Shown: positions 41,750 through 50,678, counted from the first letter of the stretch. The stretch is DNA of 64,000 bases from Algibacter_G agarivorans (GCF_039543245.1 NZ_BAABJJ010000013.1:1-64000); one strand, 5' to 3'. Notes: generated from the sequence alone by a model not told the origin. Translations and numbers: made by a program.

Positions 41750-42389
41750 CCTTAGGTATGTTTGGGTAAATAAGCTGTTGTTCTTCTAAAACAACGATTA
41801 CTAACCTAACGTAATCGTTTATGGTTTCATGTATTGATTGCGGATCCATAATATCTATATACCCCTTCCAGATAAGTTCACGCTCTTTTGTTGGGCAAAT
41901 ACAATACATAGACGTTTCGGTATGATAAACCGTATATTCTAGATAATAATCTGGATTGTAAAAAGCATCTTGATACTTTAAATAATCTTCACTAAATTTC
42001 CTATAGGTACTATCATAGGTATCGTAATTTTTTTTGTATTCTATTTTATCTTCTACTCCAATTACTTTTGTGAATAAAATGGTATCAAACCCATCTTTTA
42101 TCAGATTGTTTTCCAATATTTTAATCTCTTCTTCTGTCTTTTTTTCTTCTGTAAATAATGGTTCAAAAAACTCTAAACTCATCACTGATTCTATACCCCT
42201 AGAGGTATATTCGTCTTTTAATTGTTTTTCAAATTCTTGTCTAGCGTCTAGGTTAGAAGTCATACCTACCAATAAAACTTTATTAGGGCTATACGTATCT
42301 ATATCTGGGTTTTTCCAATTCTCAACTAGTTCTGTTGTAGAACAACTGATAACCAGCAAGCAAAGTGCTATTGTTTTTATAGATTGCAT
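41721..42389 (-). CDS. Hypothetical lipoprotein, paralogue of 41075-41749
   Basis: 222 aa with signal and lipobox LLVISC (about residue 16), followed by STTELVENWKNPD. Tandem duplicate of the next gene with the same conserved blocks and about one-third identity by eye. Function unknown; its position next to an Hsp20/stress-protein region suggests an envelope-stress role, but no regulatory box is visible upstream. Confidence 0.7.
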   Translation of the reverse strand: MQSIKTIALCLLVISCSTTELVENWKNPDIDTYSPNKVLLVGMTSNLDARQEFEKQLKDEYTSRGIESVMSLEFFEPLFTEEKKTEEEIKILENNLIKDGFDTILFTKVIGVEDKIEYKKNYDTYDSTYRKFSEDYLKYQDAFYNPDYYLEYTVYHTETSMYCICPTKERELIWKGYIDIMDPQSIHETINDYVRLVIVVLEEQQLIYPNIPKDAIHEEAIN

Positions 42390-42485
42390 ATATTACTTTT
42401 TATTGAAGTTTATATATTCTAACGTATCGTTATACTAAGCAATAAACTGATTACAAATACTATTAAATAAACCATCCTATTTTTT

Positions 42486-42929
42486 CTATTGTAGCAGTCG
42501 TTTTTGTTTGCCTTCTTTTATAATAGCTTTTACAAGTGAAAACAACTGTGTTTTAAGCGTTCTATATTTTGCTAAAAATTTACTTATTTTAATGATAAGT
42601 TTTGTGTGCTCATCTTTATAGGCGTTTTCTTCTTCAATCTGATCAATACCATCTACCATAATTTTAAGTCCTTTTTCGTGCTTTATTACTGTTTCAATTA
42701 AGCTATCGGTTTTTTTTTGCAAAGCACTTAATTGATCTATAATCTTTTTGCTTTCATTAAAGCGTTTTGAATCTATAAGTTGAAGTGTATACGATTTTAC
42801 TAAATCATTAAAGAACAGTTGTTCATCTTTTGCAAATTTTAATTCAGACAACCATTTTGCGGACATATTATGCATGCTTTCTGCACTTAACCATGCTTGA
42901 TATTTTGGTTTAACTTGTTTTGTTTTCAT
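42486..42929 (-). CDS. Hypothetical helical protein (147 aa)
   Basis: Predicted almost entirely helical, basic, without signal or membrane segment. Heptad-like stretches (SALQKKTDSLIETVIKHEKG and a final KTQLFSLVKAIIKEGKQ) suggest a coiled-coil bundle. It resembles in style, not clearly in sequence, the 138-aa protein at 43639. It lies 73 nt downstream of Hsp20 with a long hairpin in between, so is probably partly co-transcribed with it. Function unknown. Confidence 0.65.
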   Translation of the reverse strand: MKTKQVKPKYQAWLSAESMHNMSAKWLSELKFAKDEQLFFNDLVKSYTLQLIDSKRFNESKKIIDQLSALQKKTDSLIETVIKHEKGLKIMVDGIDQIEEENAYKDEHTKLIIKISKFLAKYRTLKTQLFSLVKAIIKEGKQKRLLQ

Positions 42930-42953
42930 TTCTATTTATTTTAAAAATTAAAG

Positions 42954-42994
42954 AAGCAGAAAGCCATATTTTGAGAAAATATTGCTTTCTGCTT
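42954..42994 (-). terminator. Long intercistronic hairpin after Hsp20
   Basis: AAGCAGAAAGC (42954-42964) pairs with GCTTTCTGCTT (42984-42994); inside, ATATTTT pairs with AAAATAT around GAG, with one mismatch between the two stems. Total 18 pairs. It lies 9 nt after the Hsp20 stop; a moderately T-rich stretch follows on the minus strand. A partial terminator or mRNA-stabilising element. Confidence 0.65.
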
Positions 42995-43002
42995 AAGGAA
43001 AA

Positions 43003-43521
43003 TTAATTAACCTCAATAACTTTTTTAGGAGGCTCTTTTTGAATAACTTCTTCTTGCTTTAATAGTTTCACTTTTAGAATCCCATTTTTGTAAGATGCTT
43101 TAATGTCTTGGTCTATATCTACTGAAGGAGGGAGCATCATAGATCTTTTAAAAGATTTATAGCTAAACTCTTTACGAGAATAGTCATCTTCCTTTTCTTC
43201 TTCTTCAACTTTTTTTTCGCCAGAAACATGAAGGGCATCTTCTTCAATAGTCACTTCAAAATCTTTTTTGTTAAAGCCTGGAACTGCAAATTCGATTTCA
43301 AAATCTTTTTCATGTTCTTTCACATTTACAGCTGGCATTAAACTATCATCTTCTAAGAAATCATCATTAAAAATGTCATCAAATCTTATTAAGTTGGTAA
43401 AATTAGATGGGAACAAACGATTTTCCCAAGGTCTTAAGAGGTTATTGCTCCAAGGGGTTAATAACCTGTTTTCTGATGGGCGCAACCCACTTCTTCTTCT
43501 GCGTTTCATTAATGTTGTCAT
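43003..43521 (-). CDS. Hsp20/alpha-crystallin family small heat-shock protein
   Basis: 172 aa. An Arg-rich N-terminal arm, then the alpha-crystallin domain (MPAVNVKEHEKDFEIEFAVPG, KKDFEVTIEEDALHVSGEK, SFKRSMMLPPSVD) and the GILKVKLLKQE end of the domain. ATP-independent holdase that keeps unfolding proteins soluble. It is the first gene after an FNR-like box and promoter (43557-43599), linking it to the stress regulon, as Hsp20 is in the mycobacterial dormancy regulon. Confidence 0.93.
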   Translation of the reverse strand: MTTLMKRRRRSGLRPSENRLLTPWSNNLLRPWENRLFPSNFTNLIRFDDIFNDDFLEDDSLMPAVNVKEHEKDFEIEFAVPGFNKKDFEVTIEEDALHVSGEKKVEEEEKEDDYSRKEFSYKSFKRSMMLPPSVDIDQDIKASYKNGILKVKLLKQEEVIQKEPPKKVIEVN

Positions 43522-43556
43522 GATATTATATGTTTAGGTTAAATTTATACTCAACA

Positions 43557-43599
43557 CTAATATATTTACAGAAACAGATTTTTACAATGATATATATCA
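43557..43599 (-). promoter_or_regulatory. Stress-regulon promoter 1: box TGATATATATCA for Hsp20
   Basis: Box at 43588-43599 (perfect TGAT-N4-ATCA). On the minus strand it is followed directly by TTG and, 23 nt after the box, by the -7 element TATATTAG (43557-43564). The predicted start is about 43550, 29 nt before the Hsp20 ATG, putting the box centre near -43, as for class II CRP/FNR activation. Confidence 0.8.
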
Positions 43600-43638
43600 G
43601 TCAGTTAGATACTTTATAAAGTGTTTTTAAAAAAAAAT

Positions 43639-44055
43639 TCAGTTATTAATAACGCTTTCCAGATATTGAAATAATCTAAATTTAAAGTTAGAAATTTTAG
43701 TATTAAAGCTGAACACCTTGAGTTCTAAGTCATCGTGATTTTTAATGAAAAAATTATCACAAGCCAAATCTTCGCATTCAATTTTATTTCTAATGAGATG
43801 AGCGTGTGAGTTTAATTCATTTATTAAATCAATACCACTTTCATTCATAGACATTATTTCATTTTTAAACTTAGTAAGTCTTTCATATAAATTGATTACA
43901 TGAGGTTTAAAAATGGCTTTACTCAATAAAAATTTATAAAAATGAAGTTCAAATTTTAAATTTTCAATTGTAGTTTTATGTCTCGATACATTGTATTGTA
44001 ATTCTTCAATAGATTTATTACTATTGAAACTTCTGTAAACTTCAATGGCTTCCAT
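43639..44055 (-). CDS. Hypothetical helical protein (138 aa)
   Basis: Predicted helical bundle with no signal sequence: ENLKFELHFYKFLLSKAIFK and INLYERLTKFKNEIMSMN suggest amphipathic helices. Family unknown. It lies 17 nt after the beta-CASP metallo-hydrolase and is the last gene of the minus-strand stress operon that begins with the UspA gene at 47785. Function unknown. Confidence 0.62.
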   Translation of the reverse strand: MEAIEVYRSFNSNKSIEELQYNVSRHKTTIENLKFELHFYKFLLSKAIFKPHVINLYERLTKFKNEIMSMNESGIDLINELNSHAHLIRNKIECEDLACDNFFIKNHDDLELKVFSFNTKISNFKFRLFQYLESVINN

Positions 44056-44072
44056 GTGTTCCTGTTTTAAAA

Positions 44073-45452
44073 TTAAATCATTACTTTTTCAACATCTGTA
44101 AGTTTTGGTATGGCAACCTGCCAATTATAGGTGTCTTTTATTTTTACACGAAAAGCATCCAAAGCTGTAGGTTCTCCATGAATTAAATACACCTTTTCAG
44201 GGATGTTTTTAATGCTGCTCATCCAATCCAATAAATCCTTTTGGTCAGCATGTGCCGATAAGCTTTCTATACTTTTAATTTTGGCTTTTACAGGATAATA
44301 TTTTCCAAAAAAACGTATTTCGTGAGTACCTTCTTGTAACTGTCTGCCTCTTGTGCCTTCAGCTTGATATCCAACCAATAAAACGGTTGTTGAGGGTTCA
44401 TCTATAAGTTGTTGCAAATATGTAAGTACGCGCCCACCCGTAACCATACCACTTCCTGCAATAACTATTTTAGAACGCTTATCATCAATAGTTTCCCAGG
44501 TTTCCTTATAGGATTGCACAATATTTATATGATGACACATAGCGTTATAATCTGAAACCGATAATTTATGCCATTTAGGAAACCGTTCAAAAACCTCTAA
44601 AACGTTATTTCCCATAGGGCTATCGATAAAAACTGGTATGTTTGGTATCTTGTTTTTTTTGTAGAGTTTCCAAAGTAAATACATGAGTGTTTGCAAACGT
44701 TCTACGGCAAAACTTGGGATGATTAAATTTCCTTTTTTATGGATGGTTTCGTTAATTAATTCCGAAAGTAGTTCTTCAATATTCTCGTTAGGATGTAACC
44801 TGTTGCCATAGGTACTTTCAATAAATAAAAAATCTGCCCATTCAGGTTTTTTAGGGGTGTCTAATAAATAATCATTTGGTCTTCCTATATCCCCAGAAAA
44901 CACAAACCGTTTTCGGTTAATATCTAACTCGATAAAAGTAGCTCCGATAATATGTCCATTATACTGAAAGCGATACGATATATTTTCTGAAAGCACGATC
45001 CACTTATCGGGTGCTTCTACTTGAAATTGTGTTATGGTTTTTTCTGCTTCATATGTTGTGTAAAAGGGTAATGCCGGATCGTGTTTAGTGTATTTTTCTT
45101 TATTGGCCTTTTTCGCTTCTTCTTCATATATTTTAGCACTGTCTTTGAGTATAATTTGTGCAATGGCCAAAGTAGGTGCTGTTCCCTTAATTTTCCCTTT
45201 AAATCCCTGTTTTACTAATCTTGGCAAATAGCCAACATGGTCTAAATGTCCGTGTGTTAGCAATACCACATCAATGGTTTTAACATTAACAGGTAAATTG
45301 CTCCAATTAAGCGCTCTTAATTCTTTTAACCCTTGAAACACACCACAATCTATGAGTATGTTTTTTTCTGAAGTTTCTAAAAGAAATTTAGAACCCGTAA
45401 CAACACCTGCCGCTCCTAAAAAGTTGATTCTTACAAAATTTTCCATGCTCAC
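44073..45452 (-). CDS. MBL-fold beta-CASP ribonuclease-like metallo-hydrolase
   Basis: 459 aa. Metallo-beta-lactamase motifs THGHLDHVGYLPRL (H-x-H-x-D-H) and FSGDIGRPND; a beta-CASP insertion (IPSFAVERLQTLMYLL, SPMGNNVLEVF); a C-terminal RNA-specificity (RMMBL) motif ESLSAHADQKDLLDWM. This architecture is that of CPSF73/RNase J-related proteins acting on RNA, common in Bacteroidota and archaea. It probably processes or degrades RNA. Located within the stress operon between a nuclease-like gene and a small helical protein. Confidence 0.9.
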   Translation of the reverse strand: MSMENFVRINFLGAAGVVTGSKFLLETSEKNILIDCGVFQGLKELRALNWSNLPVNVKTIDVVLLTHGHLDHVGYLPRLVKQGFKGKIKGTAPTLAIAQIILKDSAKIYEEEAKKANKEKYTKHDPALPFYTTYEAEKTITQFQVEAPDKWIVLSENISYRFQYNGHIIGATFIELDINRKRFVFSGDIGRPNDYLLDTPKKPEWADFLFIESTYGNRLHPNENIEELLSELINETIHKKGNLIIPSFAVERLQTLMYLLWKLYKKNKIPNIPVFIDSPMGNNVLEVFERFPKWHKLSVSDYNAMCHHINIVQSYKETWETIDDKRSKIVIAGSGMVTGGRVLTYLQQLIDEPSTTVLLVGYQAEGTRGRQLQEGTHEIRFFGKYYPVKAKIKSIESLSAHADQKDLLDWMSSIKNIPEKVYLIHGEPTALDAFRVKIKDTYNWQVAIPKLTDVEKVMI

Positions 45453-45537
45453 TTTTATTCTTTTTTGTTAAAATCTAAATCCTCCACGTTATACCAATTC
45501 TTAAAAAACACATGAGATAAAAACGGCCTAACAAACA

Positions 45538-46380
45538 CTAATTACTACACAACATTTTTATTTCATTCAATATTTTTATTTTCCTTGTATCTGAAATTCC
45601 TAAATGATCTAAATAAAAAGCATCTCCAATTAATGCTCTGCACAGCACAACATCCCTACTTAATAAAAACTGTTTCTCTCTATTGGTAAGTAATGTAGAT
45701 ACGGTAATGGGGTATAAGCCTAAGCGATCTATACGGTCTTTTAAACCATCATTTTTAGGATGATCCCAACTTAATAAATACAAATCAACGCATTTGCCGT
45801 ATTGTAACGCATCTTCAGTAAAACGGGTGTTGGTAACTACCCAGCCGTTTGCAAGGGTAGATTTATTTTTAGAATTTACATTCCAATGTGTTTTTATATC
45901 ATTGTAGCGTGAATTTATATAAAGCGGTATTTTAACGTTACAATTAAGCCCTTCTTCATTATGAAATTTACATTCTATGACCGTGGTTTCTTTATTCTTA
46001 TAGGCTATAACATCAATTTCATGCGTAACACATTTTCCCTGTAAAACTTGACCAACTTCGGTTTTGTAACCAGAGTATTTTAAAATGGCACTAACAAAAC
46101 GTTCAAAAGGAAAACCTGTAGGGCCCAATTCATAAATGGCCTTTTTTAGCTTATACTTTGAAGCCAAATAGCTTTTCTTTTTTTTAAGTAGTGCAAATGC
46201 TCTATTATAGATTTCTTTTGTTGAAATACCTTGATAAAGTTCGTCTCTTACCTTATCAATAATCTGATTAATAGTTTGTTGGTCTGCACCTATTCGTTCT
46301 AAAGAAGTCTTTAGTTTATTTAATGAAAATTTTGCTTTTTCACCTGATGATTTTATGATTTCGATAGCGTCTGTTTCCAT
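45538..46380 (-). CDS. ATP-cone plus restriction-endonuclease-like (Mrr/PD-(D/E)xK) protein
   Basis: 280 aa from the Met at 46380; the alternative ATG at 46410 lies in a hairpin. Residues ~1-85 are an ATP-cone, the nucleotide-sensing module of ribonucleotide reductase and NrdR. Residues ~88-180 hold a PD-(D/E)xK nuclease core: THEIDVIA (D123), then VIECKFH (E136, K138). No methyltransferase is nearby, so this is not a standard restriction system; an ATP/dATP-gated nuclease in a stress operon is inferred. Confidence 0.82.
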   Translation of the reverse strand: METDAIEIIKSSGEKAKFSLNKLKTSLERIGADQQTINQIIDKVRDELYQGISTKEIYNRAFALLKKKKSYLASKYKLKKAIYELGPTGFPFERFVSAILKYSGYKTEVGQVLQGKCVTHEIDVIAYKNKETTVIECKFHNEEGLNCNVKIPLYINSRYNDIKTHWNVNSKNKSTLANGWVVTNTRFTEDALQYGKCVDLYLLSWDHPKNDGLKDRIDRLGLYPITVSTLLTNREKQFLLSRDVVLCRALIGDAFYLDHLGISDTRKIKILNEIKMLCSN

Positions 46381-46395
46381 TTTTGCTTTTTTTAA

Positions 46396-46427
46396 AACTG
46401 CCAAAACCAAAAATGATTTTGGCAGTT
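46396..46427 (-). terminator. Intercistronic hairpin between 46451 gene and ATP-cone nuclease
   Basis: AACTGCCAAAA (46396-46406) pairs perfectly with TTTTGGCAGTT (46417-46427), 11 bp. It lies 24 nt after the upstream stop. Only a few T residues follow on the minus strand, so partial termination or mRNA processing is more likely than full termination. Confidence 0.55.
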
Positions 46428-46450
46428 ACTAACCAACCAACTATAATCGA

Positions 46451-46885
46451 CTAATTTGTCGATTCAAAAAATATTTTAACCCATGATCTCACTTGTCTTT
46501 TGGTCATTTTATCTGTTTTTACAACATCTTTGATTTTAGCACTTAAATCTTTATAAGATGTCCTTAACTCTTTATTGAATTGGTCTTTAATTTCAGCTGG
46601 ACCAAATAGAACTATAGCATCATCATCTTTAATTTCTGAAGCTATATTATTAAAGTACTTTTTTAGTTGATGTTTTTCACGTTCTAAATATTTACTGTCT
46701 TGAACAACATCCTGTGGCCCTCCTTTTAATCGTGTTCCAGAACCACTATGAACATGAAAATTTTTTACATGAGATAGTATGGTGTTCGTGCTCATATCTC
46801 CATTATACAGGGTTACAATAATGGCCTTTTCCTTGTCTAACCAAACACCAGTTCGTTTCATCCTATCAAATTTTGACTTTTGCAT
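46451..46885 (-). CDS. Hypothetical protein, possibly eRF1-domain/host-attachment-like
   Basis: 144 aa. Starts with RTGVWLDKEKAIIVTLYNG; the middle KYLEREKHQLKKYFNNIASEI and later AIVLFGPAEIKDQFNKEL resemble the layout of bacterial eRF1-domain-like proteins (strand, helix, then a GP-x-E turn). That similarity is by eye and weak. Lies in the stress operon between a UspA gene and the ATP-cone nuclease, with small hairpins in both flanking gaps (including 46900-46924). Confidence 0.6.
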   Translation of the reverse strand: MQKSKFDRMKRTGVWLDKEKAIIVTLYNGDMSTNTILSHVKNFHVHSGSGTRLKGGPQDVVQDSKYLEREKHQLKKYFNNIASEIKDDDAIVLFGPAEIKDQFNKELRTSYKDLSAKIKDVVKTDKMTKRQVRSWVKIFFESTN

Positions 46886-46933
46886 TATTATCTCTTTTAA
46901 AATCCTTTCGTTGTTATAGGATTTGAATTATTT

Positions 46934-47785
46934 TTAGTTTCGTAAATCATGCATAACCAATATGGGGACCTTAGAATTATATCCGAGTTCTTTTACCAAT
47001 GGATGGGTTAAAATGCTTCCGAAAAAAATGTGTTTCCTATTTATAAAAGCTACCATATCACTCCCTCTACTTTCTACAAAACAGTTAATGGCCGTTGGAA
47101 TATCCATGTTGCTAAGCTTGTGGAAAGCATTATTAACCCCATTAAAGCTTTCATGTAAAAATTTTTTATTGGTAAGTTGTTTGTTGTCCAGCTCACCTTT
47201 TTCAGATATATATAAGATTTCAACCGATGCATTACAATTCCTTGCTATGCCCAGTAAGTGGTTTAATTCTTGTTTTTCTATAGGTGTTTTATAGTTGGTG
47301 GGGAAAACAATTTCTTTGGGCAATTTTATTGTGGACTTTTCCGGAACTACAATTACGGGACAATTGCGTACCTTTTCCATCACATTTATGGCGGTACTGC
47401 CATACATGATCCTAGCATCTGTTTTACCTTTTGTACCCATAATAATCATTTTAATATCCTTTTCTTCAACAACATTTTTAATAGCTTCAACGACATTGTT
47501 GAAAGAAGAAATAGTTTCAAAACGATGTTTTTTGTTATCATAATCTGCAAAAGCTAGCATATTTAAAATCTTGGCCAGCCCGTTTTCAGATTCTAATTTT
47601 GCTGTTTCATATAATTCACTCCCAGGACCCAAATTCAATAAACTATCTAAAATATTATTGGATGCAGAAAACACGTTTAAAATGTAAAAATTGCAATACT
47701 TGTGTTCATATAATTCTAGCGCGTATTTTATAGCATGCCATGCATTTTTAGAAAAATCTGTTGGGATTAATATTCTGTGCCTCAT
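46934..47785 (-). CDS. Universal stress protein, tandem UspA domains (USP 1)
   Basis: 283 aa from ATG 47785 (MRHRILIPTDFSKNAWHAIKYA), matching the length and start of the four paralogues; the frame extends to 47839 but the extra 18 residues overlap the promoter. The first UspA domain keeps the ATP-loop pattern (IMGTKGKTDARIMYGST.INV); the second (~150-283) is degenerate. Head of the operon running to 43639 and directly behind an FNR-like box. Confidence 0.88.
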   Translation of the reverse strand: MRHRILIPTDFSKNAWHAIKYALELYEHKYCNFYILNVFSASNNILDSLLNLGPGSELYETAKLESENGLAKILNMLAFADYDNKKHRFETISSFNNVVEAIKNVVEEKDIKMIIMGTKGKTDARIMYGSTAINVMEKVRNCPVIVVPEKSTIKLPKEIVFPTNYKTPIEKQELNHLLGIARNCNASVEILYISEKGELDNKQLTNKKFLHESFNGVNNAFHKLSNMDIPTAINCFVESRGSDMVAFINRKHIFFGSILTHPLVKELGYNSKVPILVMHDLRN

Positions 47786-47808
47786 GAGATTGTTTTTAGT
47801 TTGCCATA

Positions 47809-47851
47809 TAAATTTAACCCCAGAGGCTGTTGATGACAATGATATATATCA
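47809..47851 (-). promoter_or_regulatory. Stress-regulon promoter 2: box TGATATATATCA for USP 1
   Basis: Box at 47840-47851 (perfect). The minus strand then has TTG directly after the box and TAAATTTA (47809-47816) exactly 23 nt from it. Predicted start about 47802, 17 nt before the ATG. Confidence 0.82.
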
Positions 47852-47950
47852 GCTATACCTATAGCACAAACAAATACCAATAAAAAAAGTAAGTATTTTT
47901 TATGCTTTGAAAAACCACTTTTACAGACTTCTTTTAAAGCATAAATAGCA

Positions 47951-48787
47951 TTATTCCGGTATAACTAAAAATGGCACTTTGGGATTAAATCCTATTTTTT
48001 TTATTACAGGTTCTTTTGTTATTTTTTCCATCAAACTGTGCTTGTATTTTACCATCGCCAGAATGTCGATTCCTAATTCTTCAATAAAATCATTAATTTC
48101 CATCTCTTTTTTAGCATATTTTGGCATCCAATGGAGACTAAAATCAAATTTGTTTAAATAACTTTTTAGCACCGTTAAGTTATATTCTTGGGTATCACTA
48201 AGTTCTTCGTCTTCTTTTACATTGATATATACAATTCTAATTTTAGAATCATACATATCCGCTAACTGCATTAAAGGCCTTAATTCTTCAATGCTATAAA
48301 ATCGATTGTAATCTGTTGGAAAAGCGATTTGTGTAGGCACAATAAAATCATACTCTTCGGGCACAACTAAAACAGGACAATTAGTAATGTTTTTAATAAC
48401 CCGTACCGTATTGCTACCAAAGAAAAACTTTTTTGAACCTGTTGCTCCCTTTGTGCCCATTATCACAAGATGGATTTTGTGTTTTTTTACGGCGTTTTTT
48501 ATGGCTCTGCTTAAATCATCCTTACTCAAAATAACATCAAAATCATGATTTGCATTGGCATCAGATGTTTCTGCTAAATCTTTTAAAGCCAATAACTCTT
48601 TCATGGCATTTTCCTCCATTGTTTTTAATAGTTTATCTGAAAAATCCTCAAAGGGTGCACCAATTATAGTTAAAGAGTTCAAAAAATAGAACGTACATTC
48701 TTCATCTGCATAAAGTTTTAAGGCATAAACCGTGGCGTTCCAAGCATTATCTGAAAAATCTGTGGGTAATAAAATCTTTCGTTTCAT
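47951..48787 (-). CDS. Universal stress protein, tandem UspA domains (USP 2)
   Basis: 278 aa starting MKRKILLPTDFSDNAWNATVYAL. Nucleotide-loop motif VIMGTKGATGSKKFFFGSNTVRVI in the first domain (~residues 110-135), degenerate second domain. UspA proteins of this type bind ATP or related nucleotides and aid survival of growth arrest. The 150-bp gap upstream shows no FNR-like box, so it is probably read from the USP 4 promoter through USP 3. Confidence 0.88.
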   Translation of the reverse strand: MKRKILLPTDFSDNAWNATVYALKLYADEECTFYFLNSLTIIGAPFEDFSDKLLKTMEENAMKELLALKDLAETSDANANHDFDVILSKDDLSRAIKNAVKKHKIHLVIMGTKGATGSKKFFFGSNTVRVIKNITNCPVLVVPEEYDFIVPTQIAFPTDYNRFYSIEELRPLMQLADMYDSKIRIVYINVKEDEELSDTQEYNLTVLKSYLNKFDFSLHWMPKYAKKEMEINDFIEELGIDILAMVKYKHSLMEKITKEPVIKKIGFNPKVPFLVIPE

Positions 48788-48937
48788 CTCCGATTTTTTT
48801 TTTACTATTTTTTAATGGTTATATATGATTATTCTCGTCGCTAATAATTGCTTTTCAAAAGATTTCAAGAATCTCTTATTTCTCCATTGAACATTTTTAC
48901 TTCGTATCAAATTACTTATTATGCAACATTTCATGAT

Positions 48938-49789
48938 TTAAGTTTTATTGTTTTTTGAAGGAATTACCAAGAATGGAATATTTAAATGAAACCCTATTTT
49001 GTTTATAGTATTCTTAAAAAATAAATTTTCAAAAAAGGAGTGTTTATTATTTATCATAACCAATAAATTAATGCGTGCTTTTAATTGAAAATTATTGATC
49101 CCCTCTTCAATTGTCTGATTACTAATACTCTGAAATAAGTATGCCGATTTTTCAAAGTATTTCTCCAGTACTTTTTTGTTCTCTTCTTGAGCTTCAGATA
49201 AATCATATCCGTAAGTAGCATGCAGTATGTTAACTCTCGTGTTATAAAGCGAGATAATATCTAAAATGGGTTTTATGTGATGGTCTTTATAATTGATTTC
49301 GTAGTCTGTTGGAAACAAAACTTCGTGAGGTGTTTCAAAGTCAAAACCATCTGGTATTGCTAATACGGGACATTTTACATTTTTAAATACATGGACTGTA
49401 TTAGACCCGAATAAAACCTCTTTTAAACCAGTGGCACCTTTAGTACCCATAACTACATAATCTATGGCTTTTTCTTTAACAATATCTTTAATTTCAGAAA
49501 TTAAGTTGTTAAAAGCAGCCATGCTTTCTATAGCATGTTTTGGATTATTGAACTCCTTTTTTATTCTGGTTTTAAATTCATCTAACTGTTCTAAGGCGCT
49601 TTCCCTAACAGCATCAGCCATACCATATCGAGAAGGCTCTACTAATACATATTCAACATGATAAATTACCGGTGTATAAGTGTTTAACAAATACATGGTA
49701 CAAGTTTCATTTTTAAAAAGATTTAAAGCATAGGATATGGCATTCCAAGAGTTTTCAGAAAAATCGGTAGGAAGAAGAATATTTTTCAT
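48938..49789 (-). CDS. Universal stress protein, tandem UspA domains (USP 3)
   Basis: 283 aa starting MKNILLPTDFSENSWNAISYAL, with VVMGTKGATGLKEVLFGSNTVHVF as the nucleotide loop of domain 1. Domain 2 has a conserved-looking start (HEVLFPTDYEINY) but lacks the glycine loop. It follows USP 4 by 22 nt, so is co-transcribed with it. Confidence 0.88.
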   Translation of the reverse strand: MKNILLPTDFSENSWNAISYALNLFKNETCTMYLLNTYTPVIYHVEYVLVEPSRYGMADAVRESALEQLDEFKTRIKKEFNNPKHAIESMAAFNNLISEIKDIVKEKAIDYVVMGTKGATGLKEVLFGSNTVHVFKNVKCPVLAIPDGFDFETPHEVLFPTDYEINYKDHHIKPILDIISLYNTRVNILHATYGYDLSEAQEENKKVLEKYFEKSAYLFQSISNQTIEEGINNFQLKARINLLVMINNKHSFFENLFFKNTINKIGFHLNIPFLVIPSKNNKT

Positions 49790-49811
49790 GATATAAAATT
49801 TTTAATTTAAC

Positions 49812-50660
49812 TTAATTACGTTTCATGTTTTGCAATGCTAAAAAAGGAATATCAAGATGTAAACTCAATTCGTCTATAGTAGATTGAAACAGAATATTCT
49901 CTAAAAAAGAATGTCTTGTATTTACCATAACCAGCATATCTATGTGTTTTTCTTTTATATATTTATAGATGGTATTAATCATGTGCTTACTATTTTCAAC
50001 ATTAAAATTAATTGTGTTTTTATAGAGTTCTTCCTTTATAAAACTTTGGTTGTCTTTTTGCCTCAATGATAATTTTTTACTTCTAGATATGTAAAGCATG
50101 TCTATTACAGCTCTATAAGGTGATACCATTTCGCAAAGCAATTTAAGTTCGCGTCTTTTATAGGGTATTAAATAATCTGTTGGAAAAAGGATGTGCTTTG
50201 GTTGCGTATATTTATAATTTTCTGGAATGGCTAACACTGGGCATTGTACGTATCTTAAAACCTGAAGTGTATGGCTGCCAAAGGTTACTTTTTTATCATT
50301 AGATTTTCCTTTTGTGCCCATAATGATGATATCAATATTTTCGTCATCTACAATTTTATCGGTTTCATCTAAAAGGACATTGTTGGCTGAAATCACTTTG
50401 TAGGTATGCCTGGGATTAGGAGAAATTGCAGTAATGGTTTTAAGCGTCTTTTCTAATTCTTTTTCAGATTTTTTTCCCACACTATCAGTAACAACTTCTA
50501 AGGTTTTTTCGCTAATTAAAGCTTCATCAGCATAAATATCATCTTGGTACGCATGCATTATAAAAAATTCGCTAATCTCATACTTAAACAACTCTAAAGC
50601 ATAGTTTATGGCATTCATAGCATTTTCAGAAAAATCGGTAGGAATTAATATTTTTCTCAT
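49812..50660 (-). CDS. Universal stress protein, tandem UspA domains (USP 4)
   Basis: 282 aa starting MRKILIPTDFSENAMNAINYAL. Nucleotide loop IIMGTKGKSNDKKVTFGSHTLQVL in domain 1; degenerate second domain (HILFPTDYLIPYKRREL onwards). First gene of the USP 4-3(-2) unit, preceded by an FNR-like box and divergent from the DUF2267 operon, which has its own box ~120 bp away. Confidence 0.88.
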   Translation of the reverse strand: MRKILIPTDFSENAMNAINYALELFKYEISEFFIMHAYQDDIYADEALISEKTLEVVTDSVGKKSEKELEKTLKTITAISPNPRHTYKVISANNVLLDETDKIVDDENIDIIIMGTKGKSNDKKVTFGSHTLQVLRYVQCPVLAIPENYKYTQPKHILFPTDYLIPYKRRELKLLCEMVSPYRAVIDMLYISRSKKLSLRQKDNQSFIKEELYKNTINFNVENSKHMINTIYKYIKEKHIDMLVMVNTRHSFLENILFQSTIDELSLHLDIPFLALQNMKRN

Positions 50661-50678
50661 GGCCTTAAGTATTAATTC

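Noticed and set aside
45538..46380. Restriction-modification or anti-phage system
   Set aside because: The nuclease core is real, but there is no methyltransferase, specificity subunit or other defence gene nearby; the context is a Usp stress operon.
47786..47839. 18-residue N-terminal extension of USP 1
   Set aside because: It would overlap the predicted promoter and transcript start, and all paralogues begin at the equivalent of 47785.
48788..48937. FNR-like box for USP 2
   Set aside because: The gap contains TTATATATGAT-like AT-rich DNA but no paired half-sites and no matching -7 element; read-through from USP 4/3 is simpler.
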